The notes under the pieces are model-generated. The model did no database searches. It worked only from the letters and a program-made list of their open reading frames with translations, and had not been told where the DNA came from. A stretch of DNA of 64,000 nucleotides from JANNMJ01 sp031397815 (GTDB lineage: Bacteria; Bacteroidota; Bacteroidia; Cytophagales; Hymenobacteraceae), in NCBI GenBank assembly GCA_031397815.1, contig JANNMJ010000004.1, positions 1-64,000 on the forward strand, read 5' to 3'. Shown here piece by piece: positions 52,543 through 60,591 of the stretch. The position numbers and the translations under genes were made by a program. How positions within the stretch are numbered: the stretch's first letter is position 1; every line of letters begins with the position of its first letter.

Positions 52543-53909
52543 TGTCTGTTCAAACTGTCTTTACCTCGAACGGTCGGCTGGCGTATCACACCGGCAGCAA
52601 GTCCGTCTTCCGCCTCGGTGCCGCCGCCGCCGGCAGCGCCACCAACAGCGCCAACGCCCCGGCCGGCACCGCCACGACGCCGGTCGTGAAGGGGGTTACA
52701 GGTTTGGTCGCGCCGTGGGGCGACGACAACCTGTTTCCGCAAAACGTCCTGAAGGCGGCTGAAATCAACACCGTCATTCCCTCGGTGCTGGACTGGAAAT
52801 GCCGCGCCGTTTACGGGGACGGGCCAGTTTTTGGGCGCGTAACGGGCTACAATCCAGATGGCTCAGAGAAGTTTGAGCGGTCAAACGAGCCGGAAGTGGC
52901 AGCGTTCTGGCGGCAAACGAACGTGCCGCGTTATGCGCTGGAGATGCTGCAAAACCTGTTCTGGTTCGCCAACGGGTTCCCGGAGCTGCTGCTCAATCGC
53001 GGCCGCAACAAGATCGCAGCCCTTTCGGCGCCGGACACCGCATTCTGCCGCTACTCGGTGCCAACGGTGAAGTCGCCGGTTCCGGAGTGGCTGTACATCT
53101 CCGCCAACTGGGATGCCGGCGCCAAGCCCGGCGACGGCTTCACGTCGCAACTGCCAGTACTCGACCCGTACTACGGCGCCGTGGACGCGGTTCGCCAGTC
53201 GTCGGGGTATCATTTCGTTTATCCGCTCTCGTTTCCGTCGCCGGGCAAGTCGCTCTATCAGCTCGCGTCCTGGAACAGCATCCGCCGGTCGGGCTGGCTC
53301 GACGTGGCGCAAGCCGTGCCGGAGTTCAAGAAGGCGCTCTTCAAGAATCAGCTCTCGATCAAATACCTGATCGAAGTACACGAGGCGTACTGGAAGTGGA
53401 AATATCCCGATTGGGATGTCAAGGAGGAGGGCGCCCGCCGGCAGATCATTTCCGACGAGCTGGACACCTTCGAGAAGACGATGATGGGCGTCGACGGCGC
53501 CGGCAAGAGCGTGCTGGCCATCACCATCACCGATCCGAGTTCGGGGCAAATCGTCCAAGCGTTCAAGGTGTCGGCCATCGACGACAAGATTCTGTCCGGT
53601 GCCTACATCGAGGACTCGCAGGAGGCGTCGTCGCACATCTATACCGCGCTCAGCGTCGACCCGACCCTCGTCGGCATCAGCCCCGGCAAGGGGATGGGCG
53701 CCGGTTCCGGCTCCGATAAGTCGGTCGCGTTCCGGGCCTTCATCAGCACCCACCGCTTCTATCAGGATTTGGTGCTGGAGCCGCTCTACCTCATCCGCGA
53801 CTTCAACGGCTGGCCGGCCGATCTGGAATTCCGCTTCCTGAATCCGGCGCTCTACAACCAACCTGCTCCCCAACACGGCCGCCCGGTCGACTCTACGCTC
53901 ACTCAGTAA
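52542..53909 (+). CDS. Portal protein, likely
   Basis: 455 residues. The N-terminus has a Gly/Ala-rich arm (AAAAGSATNSANAPAGTATT), then VAPWGDDNLFPQNVLKAAEI and a large mixed domain with FISTHRFYQDLVLEPLYLIR near the C-terminus. Length, position shortly after the terminase and the adjoining connector gene fit the portal. No absolute motif exists for portals, so this is a pattern-plus-context call. Confidence 0.65.
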   Translation: MSVQTVFTSNGRLAYHTGSKSVFRLGAAAAGSATNSANAPAGTATTPVVKGVTGLVAPWGDDNLFPQNVLKAAEINTVIPSVLDWKCRAVYGDGPVFGRVTGYNPDGSEKFERSNEPEVAAFWRQTNVPRYALEMLQNLFWFANGFPELLLNRGRNKIAALSAPDTAFCRYSVPTVKSPVPEWLYISANWDAGAKPGDGFTSQLPVLDPYYGAVDAVRQSSGYHFVYPLSFPSPGKSLYQLASWNSIRRSGWLDVAQAVPEFKKALFKNQLSIKYLIEVHEAYWKWKYPDWDVKEEGARRQIISDELDTFEKTMMGVDGAGKSVLAITITDPSSGQIVQAFKVSAIDDKILSGAYIEDSQEASSHIYTALSVDPTLVGISPGKGMGAGSGSDKSVAFRAFISTHRFYQDLVLEPLYLIRDFNGWPADLEFRFLNPALYNQPAPQHGRPVDSTLTQ

Positions 53910-54898
53910 TGCTGCTCCCGGACCTCGCGACCCTGCAACGCTTTGTAGCGTCTGCCGACTTCAATTCGCTCGATAAGATTGAGCCGTCCCTGCTCGACGT
54001 GGAGAGCGACTACCTGCTGCCGGTGCTCGGTGCCGACCTGCACGCCGCCCTTGAGTTGGAGGCGACGACGCCAACGCCGGGCTCCGTGCGGGCGCGGCTG
54101 CTGCTCGCGGCTCAGCGACCGCTGGCTCAGCTCGCGTTTGCGCTGGCGCTGCCTCAGCTCCAAACGACGGTCAGCGAAACGGGCGTCCAGATTCTCTCGA
54201 CCGCGACGCACAAGACCGCTTTCCAGTGGCAAATCGCCGACCAGCAGCGCGACCTACGCCGGAAGGGGCTATCTGCCATCGGTCAGCTCATCGAGCAGCT
54301 CGAAGCCTCGACTGACGCACTTGCCGTCGCCTGGCGTGCGTCCACCGCCGGTCAGGCGCATCGACAGGAGCTCTTCACCCGGGTCGACGACTTCATTCGG
54401 TTCATCCCCTTGCCGGGCGGCCGCGAAGTGTTCGTTCAGTTCTTGGCCGATATGCGCCGGGCGGAATCATTCGACCTGGTACTGGCGACCGGCCTGCCGC
54501 TGCTGCAGGAACTCCGCACCCAGGTACGCACTCGCAGCCTCAGCTCCGAGAACCAGACGCTGCTCGAGGACTACGTCTGGCCTGCGCTGGCTAGCCTCAC
54601 GATTGCCCGCGCCCTCGCCTCGTCGGTCGCCACCGTGAGCGCCAGTGGCGGCGAAATCACCGCCGCCCGGATCGACACGAGCAACGAGAAAGAGGGCGAA
54701 GGCGGCAGTGAGCTGATCACCCAGCGCGCACTCGCGGCCCGCCTCGACGGCAACCGCTACCTGCAGCAGCTGCGGGTCTACCTCAACGCGGAGGCGTCAC
54801 CCAGCCGCTTCGCTACCTACTACGCATCCTCCGCCTACACCGCCCCCGCGCCGCCGGCTGAACCCCGTGCGGCCGGCGCGACCGCCCGCTTCTGCTAA
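53909..54898 (+). CDS. Head-tail connector-like protein
   Basis: 329 residues, helical, overlapping the portal stop by one base. It starts with a motif seen in small phage connector proteins (DLATLQRFVASADFNSLDKI, then an ADLHAALE segment). A DUF6712-type assignment is possible from memory but unverified. Contains RALAARLDGNRYLQQLRVYL near the end. Confidence 0.55.
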   Translation: MLLPDLATLQRFVASADFNSLDKIEPSLLDVESDYLLPVLGADLHAALELEATTPTPGSVRARLLLAAQRPLAQLAFALALPQLQTTVSETGVQILSTATHKTAFQWQIADQQRDLRRKGLSAIGQLIEQLEASTDALAVAWRASTAGQAHRQELFTRVDDFIRFIPLPGGREVFVQFLADMRRAESFDLVLATGLPLLQELRTQVRTRSLSSENQTLLEDYVWPALASLTIARALASSVATVSASGGEITAARIDTSNEKEGEGGSELITQRALAARLDGNRYLQQLRVYLNAEASPSRFATYYASSAYTAPAPPAEPRAAGATARFC

Positions 54899-54906
54899 TC
54901 TGCTCT

Positions 54907-55470
54907 ATGCCTCTCACTCCTTCCTCCCCTCTGTTCGACGTCGGCACCCTCCTCTCTGGTCTGTTCCGCCACTACGTCCTCGACGACTTCAATTTCGTCG
55001 GTTTCCTCATCGTCTTTCTGGTACTTGATACCGCGACCGGCGTGCGTGCTTCCCTGATTCGGCGCACGCACAACAGCCGCCAGTTCCGGCAGGTGTTCCG
55101 CAAAATCTACGAGTACGCCGTCGTCCTAGTCGTTGTCAATGGCCTGACTTCGCTGGAAATCGACGGCAAACCGCTCAACGATCACGAGTTCTTCCTGATC
55201 GGCGCGAAGCTCCTGAAGGCTGCCGTCTACATCGGCTTGCTCTGGACGGAAACCAAGTCCATCGACGAGAACCTCCGCCGGGCCGGTGGCAACGGGATGC
55301 CCCTGCCGACGTGGTTCCGCCGCATGATGGCCGACCTCGACGAGCGCGGCCCCGTCGCGCTGCAGCGCCAGCAGTCGCTACTGCCGACCGAAGAGACCGT
55401 CGACGAGGAGCTGCCGCCCCCGCCGCCCGTCGACGTCCCTGACCCTGCCACCTCCATTCCCTCTTCTTAA
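54907..55470 (+). CDS. Phage holin family protein
   Basis: 187 residues with a toxin-secretion/phage-holin pattern: VGFLIVFLVLDTATGVRASL (about 34-53), then VVLVVVNGLTSLEIDG and AAVYIGLLWTETKSIDENLR, three hydrophobic segments. A Pro-rich acidic tail ends the protein. Holins form membrane pores at lysis. It overlaps the next lysis gene by one base. Confidence 0.85.
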   Translation: MPLTPSSPLFDVGTLLSGLFRHYVLDDFNFVGFLIVFLVLDTATGVRASLIRRTHNSRQFRQVFRKIYEYAVVLVVVNGLTSLEIDGKPLNDHEFFLIGAKLLKAAVYIGLLWTETKSIDENLRRAGGNGMPLPTWFRRMMADLDERGPVALQRQQSLLPTEETVDEELPPPPPVDVPDPATSIPSS

Positions 55471-56093
55471 TGTCTGGCTCCTTGATTACCGTCGAACGGT
55501 TCGACTTTCACGCCGACTGCACGCGCTCCAAAGTGCTCGTTGGCGGTCGCCGGTTCTGTTTCAGTGTCGAAGACGAAACGCGCCCTCTCGGCAAAATCGT
55601 CCGGGGCGAAACGGCCATCCCAACCGGCACCTACCAGCTGAAGCTTCGCACTTCCCCGCGTTTCAGCCACCTGTACTACACGCGTGATGACATCAACCTC
55701 ATCAGTCGTGACCAGTGGCTGAAGCTCAGCACCGAAGCGAAGAAGGCCTATCATCCGCACGAAACCATCTGGGTATATGGCGTGCCGGGCTTCCAGTACA
55801 TCCTGATCCACTGGGGCTGCACCGACGATGATACCGATGGCTGCCTGTGCGTCGGCGATACGCTCGGTGTGCTGGAAGGGCAGCCGGCCGTGCTCAACTC
55901 CCGCGCCGCCTACGTCCGCCTTTACGCTGCTGTGGTCCTCGCGATCCGGGCGGGCGGTCAAACAATCACTTACGTCAACGTTCCACCTCAATCCCTCCCC
56001 AATGCGCCCGTTGCTGCTCAAACGACTGTTCGCCCTACTGGCCCTGCTCCTGATTTGCGGGTGCCGAACCTCCCGCCCCGCGCTACCGCCTGA
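55470..56093 (+). CDS. DUF5675-type protein, candidate lysis enzyme
   Basis: 207 residues. The core resembles DUF5675 proteins with LD-transpeptidase-like features (FCFSVEDETRPLGKIVRGET, then IPTGTYQLKLRTSPRF, and a conserved-looking IHWGCTDDDTDGCLCVGD at about 112-129). It follows the holin and contains the start of the spanin gene in another frame, so a cell-wall-directed lysis role is likely by context. Enzymatic activity is not shown. Confidence 0.7.
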   Translation: MSGSLITVERFDFHADCTRSKVLVGGRRFCFSVEDETRPLGKIVRGETAIPTGTYQLKLRTSPRFSHLYYTRDDINLISRDQWLKLSTEAKKAYHPHETIWVYGVPGFQYILIHWGCTDDDTDGCLCVGDTLGVLEGQPAVLNSRAAYVRLYAAVVLAIRAGGQTITYVNVPPQSLPNAPVAAQTTVRPTGPAPDLRVPNLPPRATA

Positions 56094-56505
56094 AGAGGCC
56101 ACGCCCCGAAACGTCGCCCTCGACGCGCCGTCCTGGATGAACGAGGTGCCGACCAACCTCACGCCGCGTCAGCACCGCAAAGCCGTCCGGACGGCCGGTA
56201 AGGCACTCGCTCGGATCGCCGCCGCTCAGCACCCGCCAGCGGCCGCGCCGTTGCTGCAGATCGCCAGCGGCAACGTGAAGTCGAAGGCCGACAACCGGGG
56301 CAGCGACGGCGGCACCTACGCGCCCGGTAAGCGCAAGGAGCGCACGCGCACGGTTAGCAAACAGGGCCAACGTGCGGCCGGTGGTGTCGCTATCGGCGCC
56401 GGAGCCAACGCCACCGGCGCCACCAAGCTCAGCGCGCCGTGGTGGCTCTGGCTGCTGCTCATCGCCATCATCGGCTGGCTCGTTCGGCGGTTCTGGCCTG
56501 GCTAA
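56002..56505 (+). CDS. Candidate unimolecular spanin (u-spanin)
   Basis: 167 residues in the +1 frame, starting 92 bases inside the previous gene. The N-terminus is a lipoprotein signal (MRPLLLKRLFALLALLLICG, lipidated Cys 21); the C-terminus has one transmembrane helix (WWLWLLLIAIIGWLVRRFWP, about 147-166). An outer-membrane lipid anchor plus an inner-membrane helix in one chain is the architecture of u-spanins such as T1 gp11, which fuse the two membranes at lysis. Next to holin and lysis enzyme this is a strong structural fit. Confidence 0.75.
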   Translation: MRPLLLKRLFALLALLLICGCRTSRPALPPEEATPRNVALDAPSWMNEVPTNLTPRQHRKAVRTAGKALARIAAAQHPPAAAPLLQIASGNVKSKADNRGSDGGTYAPGKRKERTRTVSKQGQRAAGGVAIGAGANATGATKLSAPWWLWLLLIAIIGWLVRRFWPG

Positions 56506-56566
56506 CCGCCCCCGTCCCTGACTGTCTTTCCCGGCTCTATCTGTTCCTTAAATTCTTCTTAGCCCA

Positions 56567-56944
56567 ATGGCTGAAAATCTCAAAACCGCCCTCCGCCCGA
56601 TTCACAAAGCTGCTTTGGCAGTTGTCGCAATCGTGGCGTTTGTATCCATCGTTTTCCCGGCTCAGGTCGGCAACGTCTTCTCGCTGGTTGCCCTCGCCGC
56701 CGCCTTCATCGCGTTCCTGTATCTGGCCGTCACGGTCGGCACACTGATCTCGCAGCACTTGGCTATTCAGGCCAACGAGCAGGCCATCACGTCGACCATC
56801 GACAAACTCAACGTGACTATTAGGTCAGCGGATCGAACGCTGCTCGAAGAGCAACTGGCCGACCTGCGAGCTGAGCAGCAACGATTACTAATCGCCTTCG
56901 AGATCGACGATCTCCGCGATTTCATCTCTGACCTGTTCGGCTAG
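56567..56944 (+). CDS. Two-helix membrane protein, 125 residues
   Basis: Two adjacent transmembrane helices (AALAVVAIVAFVSIVF and VALAAAFIAFLYLAVTV, about 13-60) then a soluble coiled coil (DRTLLEEQLADLRAEQQRLL). Located in the lysis block, so it could be a second holin or antiholin; function not established. Its stop overlaps the next GTG start. Confidence 0.65.
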   Translation: MAENLKTALRPIHKAALAVVAIVAFVSIVFPAQVGNVFSLVALAAAFIAFLYLAVTVGTLISQHLAIQANEQAITSTIDKLNVTIRSADRTLLEEQLADLRAEQQRLLIAFEIDDLRDFISDLFG

Positions 56945-57465
56945 TGCTCACGCTTCTGATCGCTGTTATATGGGCGGGCTGCCTCGCGGTAGCCCGCCCA
57001 TACTGTGTGCGGGCCTACGCCCGGCACAACGCGGCCCGCGATGCTGAGCGCTTCGCGACCGATACCCGCGACCGCTTCCGGACGGTGTTCCACCGCCAGC
57101 AGTTCCTCGAGCAGGGAGGAGTACTCGTCGGCATCGCGGTGGCGCTCTGGCTGCCGGTGTGGTGGATCAGTCCGCTGGCGACCGCCCTGCTGATCGTGAG
57201 CTGGTCGGCGCTGAACGGGGCCGACTTCAACCGGCACTTCACGCCCGCGCTGAATCTGGCGCGTGATAAGCCGGAGTTCTACGTATCGACAACCGCGCAC
57301 GCAGCTGCGTTCGACCGATGGATTTGCCGGATGGCCAGCCGCGCCAACGTGGAGCCAGAGAAGATGATGGCCAGCGTCCTCCGCGTGAGCTACCAGCTAA
57401 CGGCGGGACTCGCGGGCGCCGTGCTGATCATCACCGTCGTGTGGAAGGCGGTATCCGTTTTGTAG
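56944..57465 (+). CDS. Membrane protein, 173 residues (GTG start)
   Basis: The GTG start overlaps the previous stop (TAGTG). Hydrophobic segments at the N-terminus (LTLLIAVIWAGCLAVA), centre (VLVGIAVALWLPVWWISPLA) and C-terminus (GLAGAVLIITVVWKAVSVL). No family recognised; a lysis or superinfection-exclusion role would be a guess. Confidence 0.6.
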   Translation: MLTLLIAVIWAGCLAVARPYCVRAYARHNAARDAERFATDTRDRFRTVFHRQQFLEQGGVLVGIAVALWLPVWWISPLATALLIVSWSALNGADFNRHFTPALNLARDKPEFYVSTTAHAAAFDRWICRMASRANVEPEKMMASVLRVSYQLTAGLAGAVLIITVVWKAVSVL

Positions 57466-57477
57466 ATTGCTAACTCT

Positions 57478-57870
57478 ATGAAATACCTCCTCCTTCTGGC
57501 CAGCCTGCTCAGCTCGACCGCCAGCTTCGCACAGGTCGACGACCCCGCCAAACCGGTGCTGCCGCCCGGCCCGCCAACCGATCTTGTAATGCCACCGCCG
57601 AAACCAGCGTATGGCATCGCCAAGACCATCGACGTCCCGTTCACTAAAGGCAAGCGGGCGCTCATCCTCGACGATGGCATCAAGCGCAAGCTCCGGAGCG
57701 CTTACCTCGAAGACGAGAAGGGCAAGCCCCTGCGTTTTGACTCCGAGTCGGCCGTGCTCAACTACCTAGCGGCCGCTGGCTGGGAGGTCACACCGAACGG
57801 CCAGGAGCAGACGCCCAACGGCACCTTCACCGTTTACCAGCTGAAGCGCCGCCCCGCCCCTGCCGATTAA
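57478..57870 (+). CDS. Secreted hypothetical protein, 130 residues
   Basis: Clear Sec signal peptide MKYLLLLASLLSSTASFAQ with a predicted cut after A18 (SFA-Q), then a Pro-rich stretch and a small domain (GKRALILDDGIKRKLRSAYL; YLAAAGWEVTPNGQEQTPNG). Exported to the periplasm. Its end is followed by a perfect 13-bp hairpin. Function unknown. Confidence 0.7.
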   Translation: MKYLLLLASLLSSTASFAQVDDPAKPVLPPGPPTDLVMPPPKPAYGIAKTIDVPFTKGKRALILDDGIKRKLRSAYLEDEKGKPLRFDSESAVLNYLAAAGWEVTPNGQEQTPNGTFTVYQLKRRPAPAD

Positions 57871-57872
57871 TT

Positions 57873-57926
57873 TACACGCCCCGATTTGGAAGTTCCGGAT
57901 CGGGGCGTGTACGTTTGTCGTACAAA
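57873..57926 (+). promoter_or_regulatory. Hairpin plus operator-like palindrome before the RNA unit
   Basis: TACACGCCCCGAT pairs perfectly with ATCGGGGCGTGTA around a 13-base loop (57873-57911), terminator-like but with no U-run. TTTGTCGTACAAA at 57914-57926 repeats the palindrome of the early control region exactly (30016-30028) and is the best shared operator candidate. Confidence 0.5.
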
Positions 57927-58155
57927 AAGCCAGTGGGGCAGACGCCACTCTAATCTCAGTCTGATAGTCCAGGCAGAGTATTACGGGTGGCGTAGCTGTT
58001 TCCGGACGGAGCAATCGGCTTCGACTGGTACTGATATGATTTTCGCACGGCACCCGTGTGGCAGGAGTGGATATGGCCGCAAGGCTTAGCAGTAATGCAT
58101 ATCCGGGCACCACTGGCGCCTTTGTAGCTCCCACGCCGCACGGGTGTTTTTTTTA
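57927..58155 (+). ncRNA. Candidate structured RNA unit
   Basis: About 230 bases without a credible ORF, between a hairpin/operator and a U8 end. The 3' domain closes with a 12-bp stem (58051-58062 with 58135-58146, one G-U) plus GGAG/CTCC, encloses a GGATATG/CATATCC hairpin (58069-58104), and runs into eight T residues. Upstream, CGCCAC (about 57944) can pair with GTGGCG (about 57988). The 5' end is inferred from the operator. A long leader or attenuator for the following gene is the alternative. Confidence 0.4.
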
Positions 58156-58164
58156 CCCGTCCCG

Positions 58165-58518
58165 ATGGACACCCTACAAAAAGCCAACCCGCGCTCACGG
58201 GCATCTGAGCCAACCCAACTCCGGCTCACGCCACCACCCTCCGCCGCTGTTGATGCCGCGCTGAGGAATCTGGCCAGCCAATACCCGACCTGTATCACGC
58301 CTGATGTGGTTGCCGCGCTCCGGCTGCTGCTCGGCCGTTTCAGCACGTCGGATGTCATTCGGGCGCTGGAGCAAGCCAGCCTCGCTTACCACATTGAGGA
58401 GACGACCTATCCCAATGATAATGAGCAGGAAGCGTATTACGATTTGCTGACGGGTATCCTCAGCATGCGTCGGCCCGTTCAGGTATATTCGTTCGCCGCA
58501 TTGGCCCAAGCCGCCTAA
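58165..58518 (+). CDS. Hypothetical phage protein, 117 residues
   Basis: Start at MDTLQKANPRSRASEPTQLR, ten bases after the U-run; an ATG seven codons earlier lies in the terminator stem and is less likely. Helical, no membrane segment. Contains ALRLLLGRFSTSDVIRALEQ. Function unknown. Confidence 0.6.
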   Translation: MDTLQKANPRSRASEPTQLRLTPPPSAAVDAALRNLASQYPTCITPDVVAALRLLLGRFSTSDVIRALEQASLAYHIEETTYPNDNEQEAYYDLLTGILSMRRPVQVYSFAALAQAA

Positions 58519-58522
58519 TCCG

Positions 58523-58798
58523 ATGAACGAAGAACTCGCCCCGACCAACCCGAATCGGCCCGCCGTTTACGTCACGGAATTGGACGTGCAGGAGCTGTTC
58601 CAACGCTACGGCCTATCGCAGCTCCAACCCACCTCCGCCAACGAGCTGCGCTTCTGCCAGGTCATCACCCAGCTCGAGCAGGACAAAGCCTACGACAAGG
58701 GGCTGATTAAGCGCCTGAAAAAGCGGATTGAGGAGTTGGAGACCCTGTCGGCGCCCGAAGCGCCAGCCCCGCCGCCTCCGGATTCACCTGCTGCCTAG
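58523..58798 (+). CDS. Small coiled-coil phage protein, 91 residues
   Basis: ELFQRYGLSQLQPTSANELR, then a helix LIKRLKKRIEELETL and a Pro-rich tail. Starts four bases after the previous stop and is followed by a hairpin. Function unknown. Confidence 0.6.
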   Translation: MNEELAPTNPNRPAVYVTELDVQELFQRYGLSQLQPTSANELRFCQVITQLEQDKAYDKGLIKRLKKRIEELETLSAPEAPAPPPPDSPAA

Positions 58799-58814
58799 CA
58801 GCCCTTCCTGATAG

Positions 58815-58850
58815 AACGCCCTGGTCAGCACTTGCCGGCCAGGGCGTTTC
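58815..58850 (+). terminator. Terminator before the amidoligase cassette
   Basis: AACGCCCTGG pairs with CCAGGGCGTT around 14 bases, followed by a short T-run (TTTC). It isolates the amidoligase genes from the upstream block. Confidence 0.7.
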
Positions 58851-58981
58851 ATTGGACACGTACAGTGGCGGCGTTGACTGTTCGTGGAACTTGCTTGAAT
58901 TGAGGCTATTAACTTGCTTATCGCGGTAAACGATGCGTGCTTTGTCCTACATAAACGCCACAAGCACAACGCCTTACCACG

Positions 58982-59947
58982 ATGACCGCCGCCCAAATTC
59001 TAGCCCAGACCACTTGGACCAAAACCCGCAAAATGCAAGCGCTCTTCGCGCTCGGCATGAGCCGGACGGAAGTAGCCCAAGCGATGGGCGTAGGCTACGG
59101 ATTTGTTCAGAACGTTTACGCCGCTTGGGCTGCCAACGGCCAGCGTAACGCCCCGCTAACGCCCGCCGCCGCCGCGACACTGGCGACCTTCGCCTCCGGC
59201 CCCTTCGCCCGCCGCTTCGGCATCGAAATCGAAGCCTACGGCGTAACGCACGCCGCACTGGTAGCCGAGCTAAAGGAGCAAGGCTTGCAAGCCACCCACG
59301 AATCTTACAACCACCAGACGCGGACGCATTGGAAGACCGTAACGGACGGCAGCATTACGGGTCAGAACCCCTTCGAACTAGTAAGCCCCATACTGCACGG
59401 CCGCGACGGACTGGACCAAGTAGCCTCGGCAGGCCGGGCCTTGCGCCACACCAACGCACAGGTAAATACCAGCTGCGGCGTACATGCCCACTTCGACGCC
59501 GCCACCCTGACCATCCCGCACCTTCGCCGCCTCTGCCTCAACTACCTCCGCCTTGAAGCACTTATCGATAGCTTCCTCGCCCCTTCGCGGCGCGGCAGCA
59601 CGAACCAATTCTGCCGGAGCATTCGGCATACCGGCGCGGAAGCCGCCATCAACGCCGCCACCAACTTCGACGAGCTACAGCGCGCCGTAAATAGCGGAGG
59701 CCGCTACTACAAGCTGAACCTGCAATGCTTCTCCCGCTACGGTACCATCGAATTTCGCCAGCATCACGGTACGATTGATGCTGAAAAAATTACCTTCTGG
59801 CTCCGCTTCCTGCACTGCCTGATCGACTACTCCGAGACCCACGAAATACCCGCTAATTTCGCCGCCACACCGGCCAACCTAGCGGCCTTTTGCCCCCGCG
59901 AGGTAGTTACCTTCTTCACCCGCCGCCAGCAAGCGCTGGCGGCCTAA
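58982..59947 (+). CDS. Phage amidoligase with N-terminal HTH
   Basis: 321 residues. Residues about 12-50 look like an HTH (KTRKMQALFALGMSRTEVAQ, then AMGVGYGFVQNVYAAW). The rest matches the putative amidoligase family (COOH-NH2 ligases): GIEIE (80-84), CGVHAHFD (about 165-172) and EFRQHHGTID (about 257-266), the expected order of acidic and His residues. Members form amide bonds on proteins, peptides or peptidoglycan-like substrates and are frequent in phages. With the next gene it forms a two-gene cassette bounded by terminators, like a phage moron. Confidence 0.8.
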   Translation: MTAAQILAQTTWTKTRKMQALFALGMSRTEVAQAMGVGYGFVQNVYAAWAANGQRNAPLTPAAAATLATFASGPFARRFGIEIEAYGVTHAALVAELKEQGLQATHESYNHQTRTHWKTVTDGSITGQNPFELVSPILHGRDGLDQVASAGRALRHTNAQVNTSCGVHAHFDAATLTIPHLRRLCLNYLRLEALIDSFLAPSRRGSTNQFCRSIRHTGAEAAINAATNFDELQRAVNSGGRYYKLNLQCFSRYGTIEFRQHHGTIDAEKITFWLRFLHCLIDYSETHEIPANFAATPANLAAFCPREVVTFFTRRQQALAA

Positions 59948-59958
59948 TAGTCCCAAAA

Positions 59959-60498
59959 ATGAAATTCAACTTACTGGGGGGAGGTACCGTAGAGGCAACC
60001 TCCCCCGCTGACTTAGTAGAATCCCTGCGGGCCGATACCGCTACATGGCAGCCCACCGCCGACCGCGCCTTATGGATGACCAACTTCGCTTACCGAGCGA
60101 AGTTGCAAACCGGCAAAGGGGTTAGCACCTATGATGACTTTCAGTTTGTACGCGACCTCATCTATGCGGGCCTCGTCATACCTGATCAGGAAGCCGACTT
60201 AAATCAGCGAATTGAGTTTATGGCCGCTTCGCTACGAGAACTACTGCCGCCGTGGGAAAGCTCGATCACCCGGATGCCGGGTAGCGATACACAGTGGCTG
60301 GCCGTGATCGAGGCTCCCCAGAAGATTCGGCCGAAGGGCGTTGGCTTCCGTAGCGAATTACAGTTTGGCGACTCGCACCTGATGTCGCCAAATGCCGTCT
60401 TCGCTATCGTAAGCGAAATCATCCTCAAAGCGCAACGGCAGGCGATGCAAGCAAACACAGAAGATGAGGCTGCTCTGGCCGGCGCAGATCAGGAGTAG
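59959..60498 (+). CDS. Partner of the amidoligase, 179 residues
   Basis: Start set at MKFNLLGGGTVEATSPADLV, 11 bases after the amidoligase stop; the frame extends upstream to 59890 inside the neighbouring gene and is rejected. Soluble, helical. The Gly-rich LLGGGTVEA near the N-terminus recalls short tail-peptide substrates, but I cannot claim it is one. Ends before a 24-bp inverted repeat. Confidence 0.7.
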   Translation: MKFNLLGGGTVEATSPADLVESLRADTATWQPTADRALWMTNFAYRAKLQTGKGVSTYDDFQFVRDLIYAGLVIPDQEADLNQRIEFMAASLRELLPPWESSITRMPGSDTQWLAVIEAPQKIRPKGVGFRSELQFGDSHLMSPNAVFAIVSEIILKAQRQAMQANTEDEAALAGADQE

Positions 60499-60507
60499 CC
60501 TACCCCC

Positions 60508-60560
60508 AAAAGGACACGAAAAAGCCCCGCCCATCCGGCGGGGCTTTTTCGTGTCCTTTT
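60508..60560. terminator. Perfect 24-bp inverted repeat overlapping late promoter 4
   Basis: Left and right arms of 24 bases match without error around CATCC; the core is GAAAAAGCCCCGCC / GGCGGGGCTTTTTC. The right arm includes the TGTCCTTT box, so the left arm carries its mirror AAAGGACA. It terminates the amidoligase cassette and overlaps the next promoter. Confidence 0.9.
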
Positions 60561-60587
60561 AGGCCGTCGCGGGCGCGCGGAGCTTTG
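60552..60587 (+). promoter_or_regulatory. Late promoter-like element 4
   Basis: TGTCCTTT at 60552 and GAGCTTTG at 60580, offset 28; four bases later the ATG at 60592. Here the -7-like box matches TAnnTTTG at all but its first base. Confidence 0.7.
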
Positions 60588-60591
60588 GGGT

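Noticed and set aside
57984..58056. tRNA gene
   Set aside because: A 6-bp closing stem and 73-base span are present, but no T-loop consensus, poor D and T stems and no usable CCA end; kept only as part of the candidate structured RNA.
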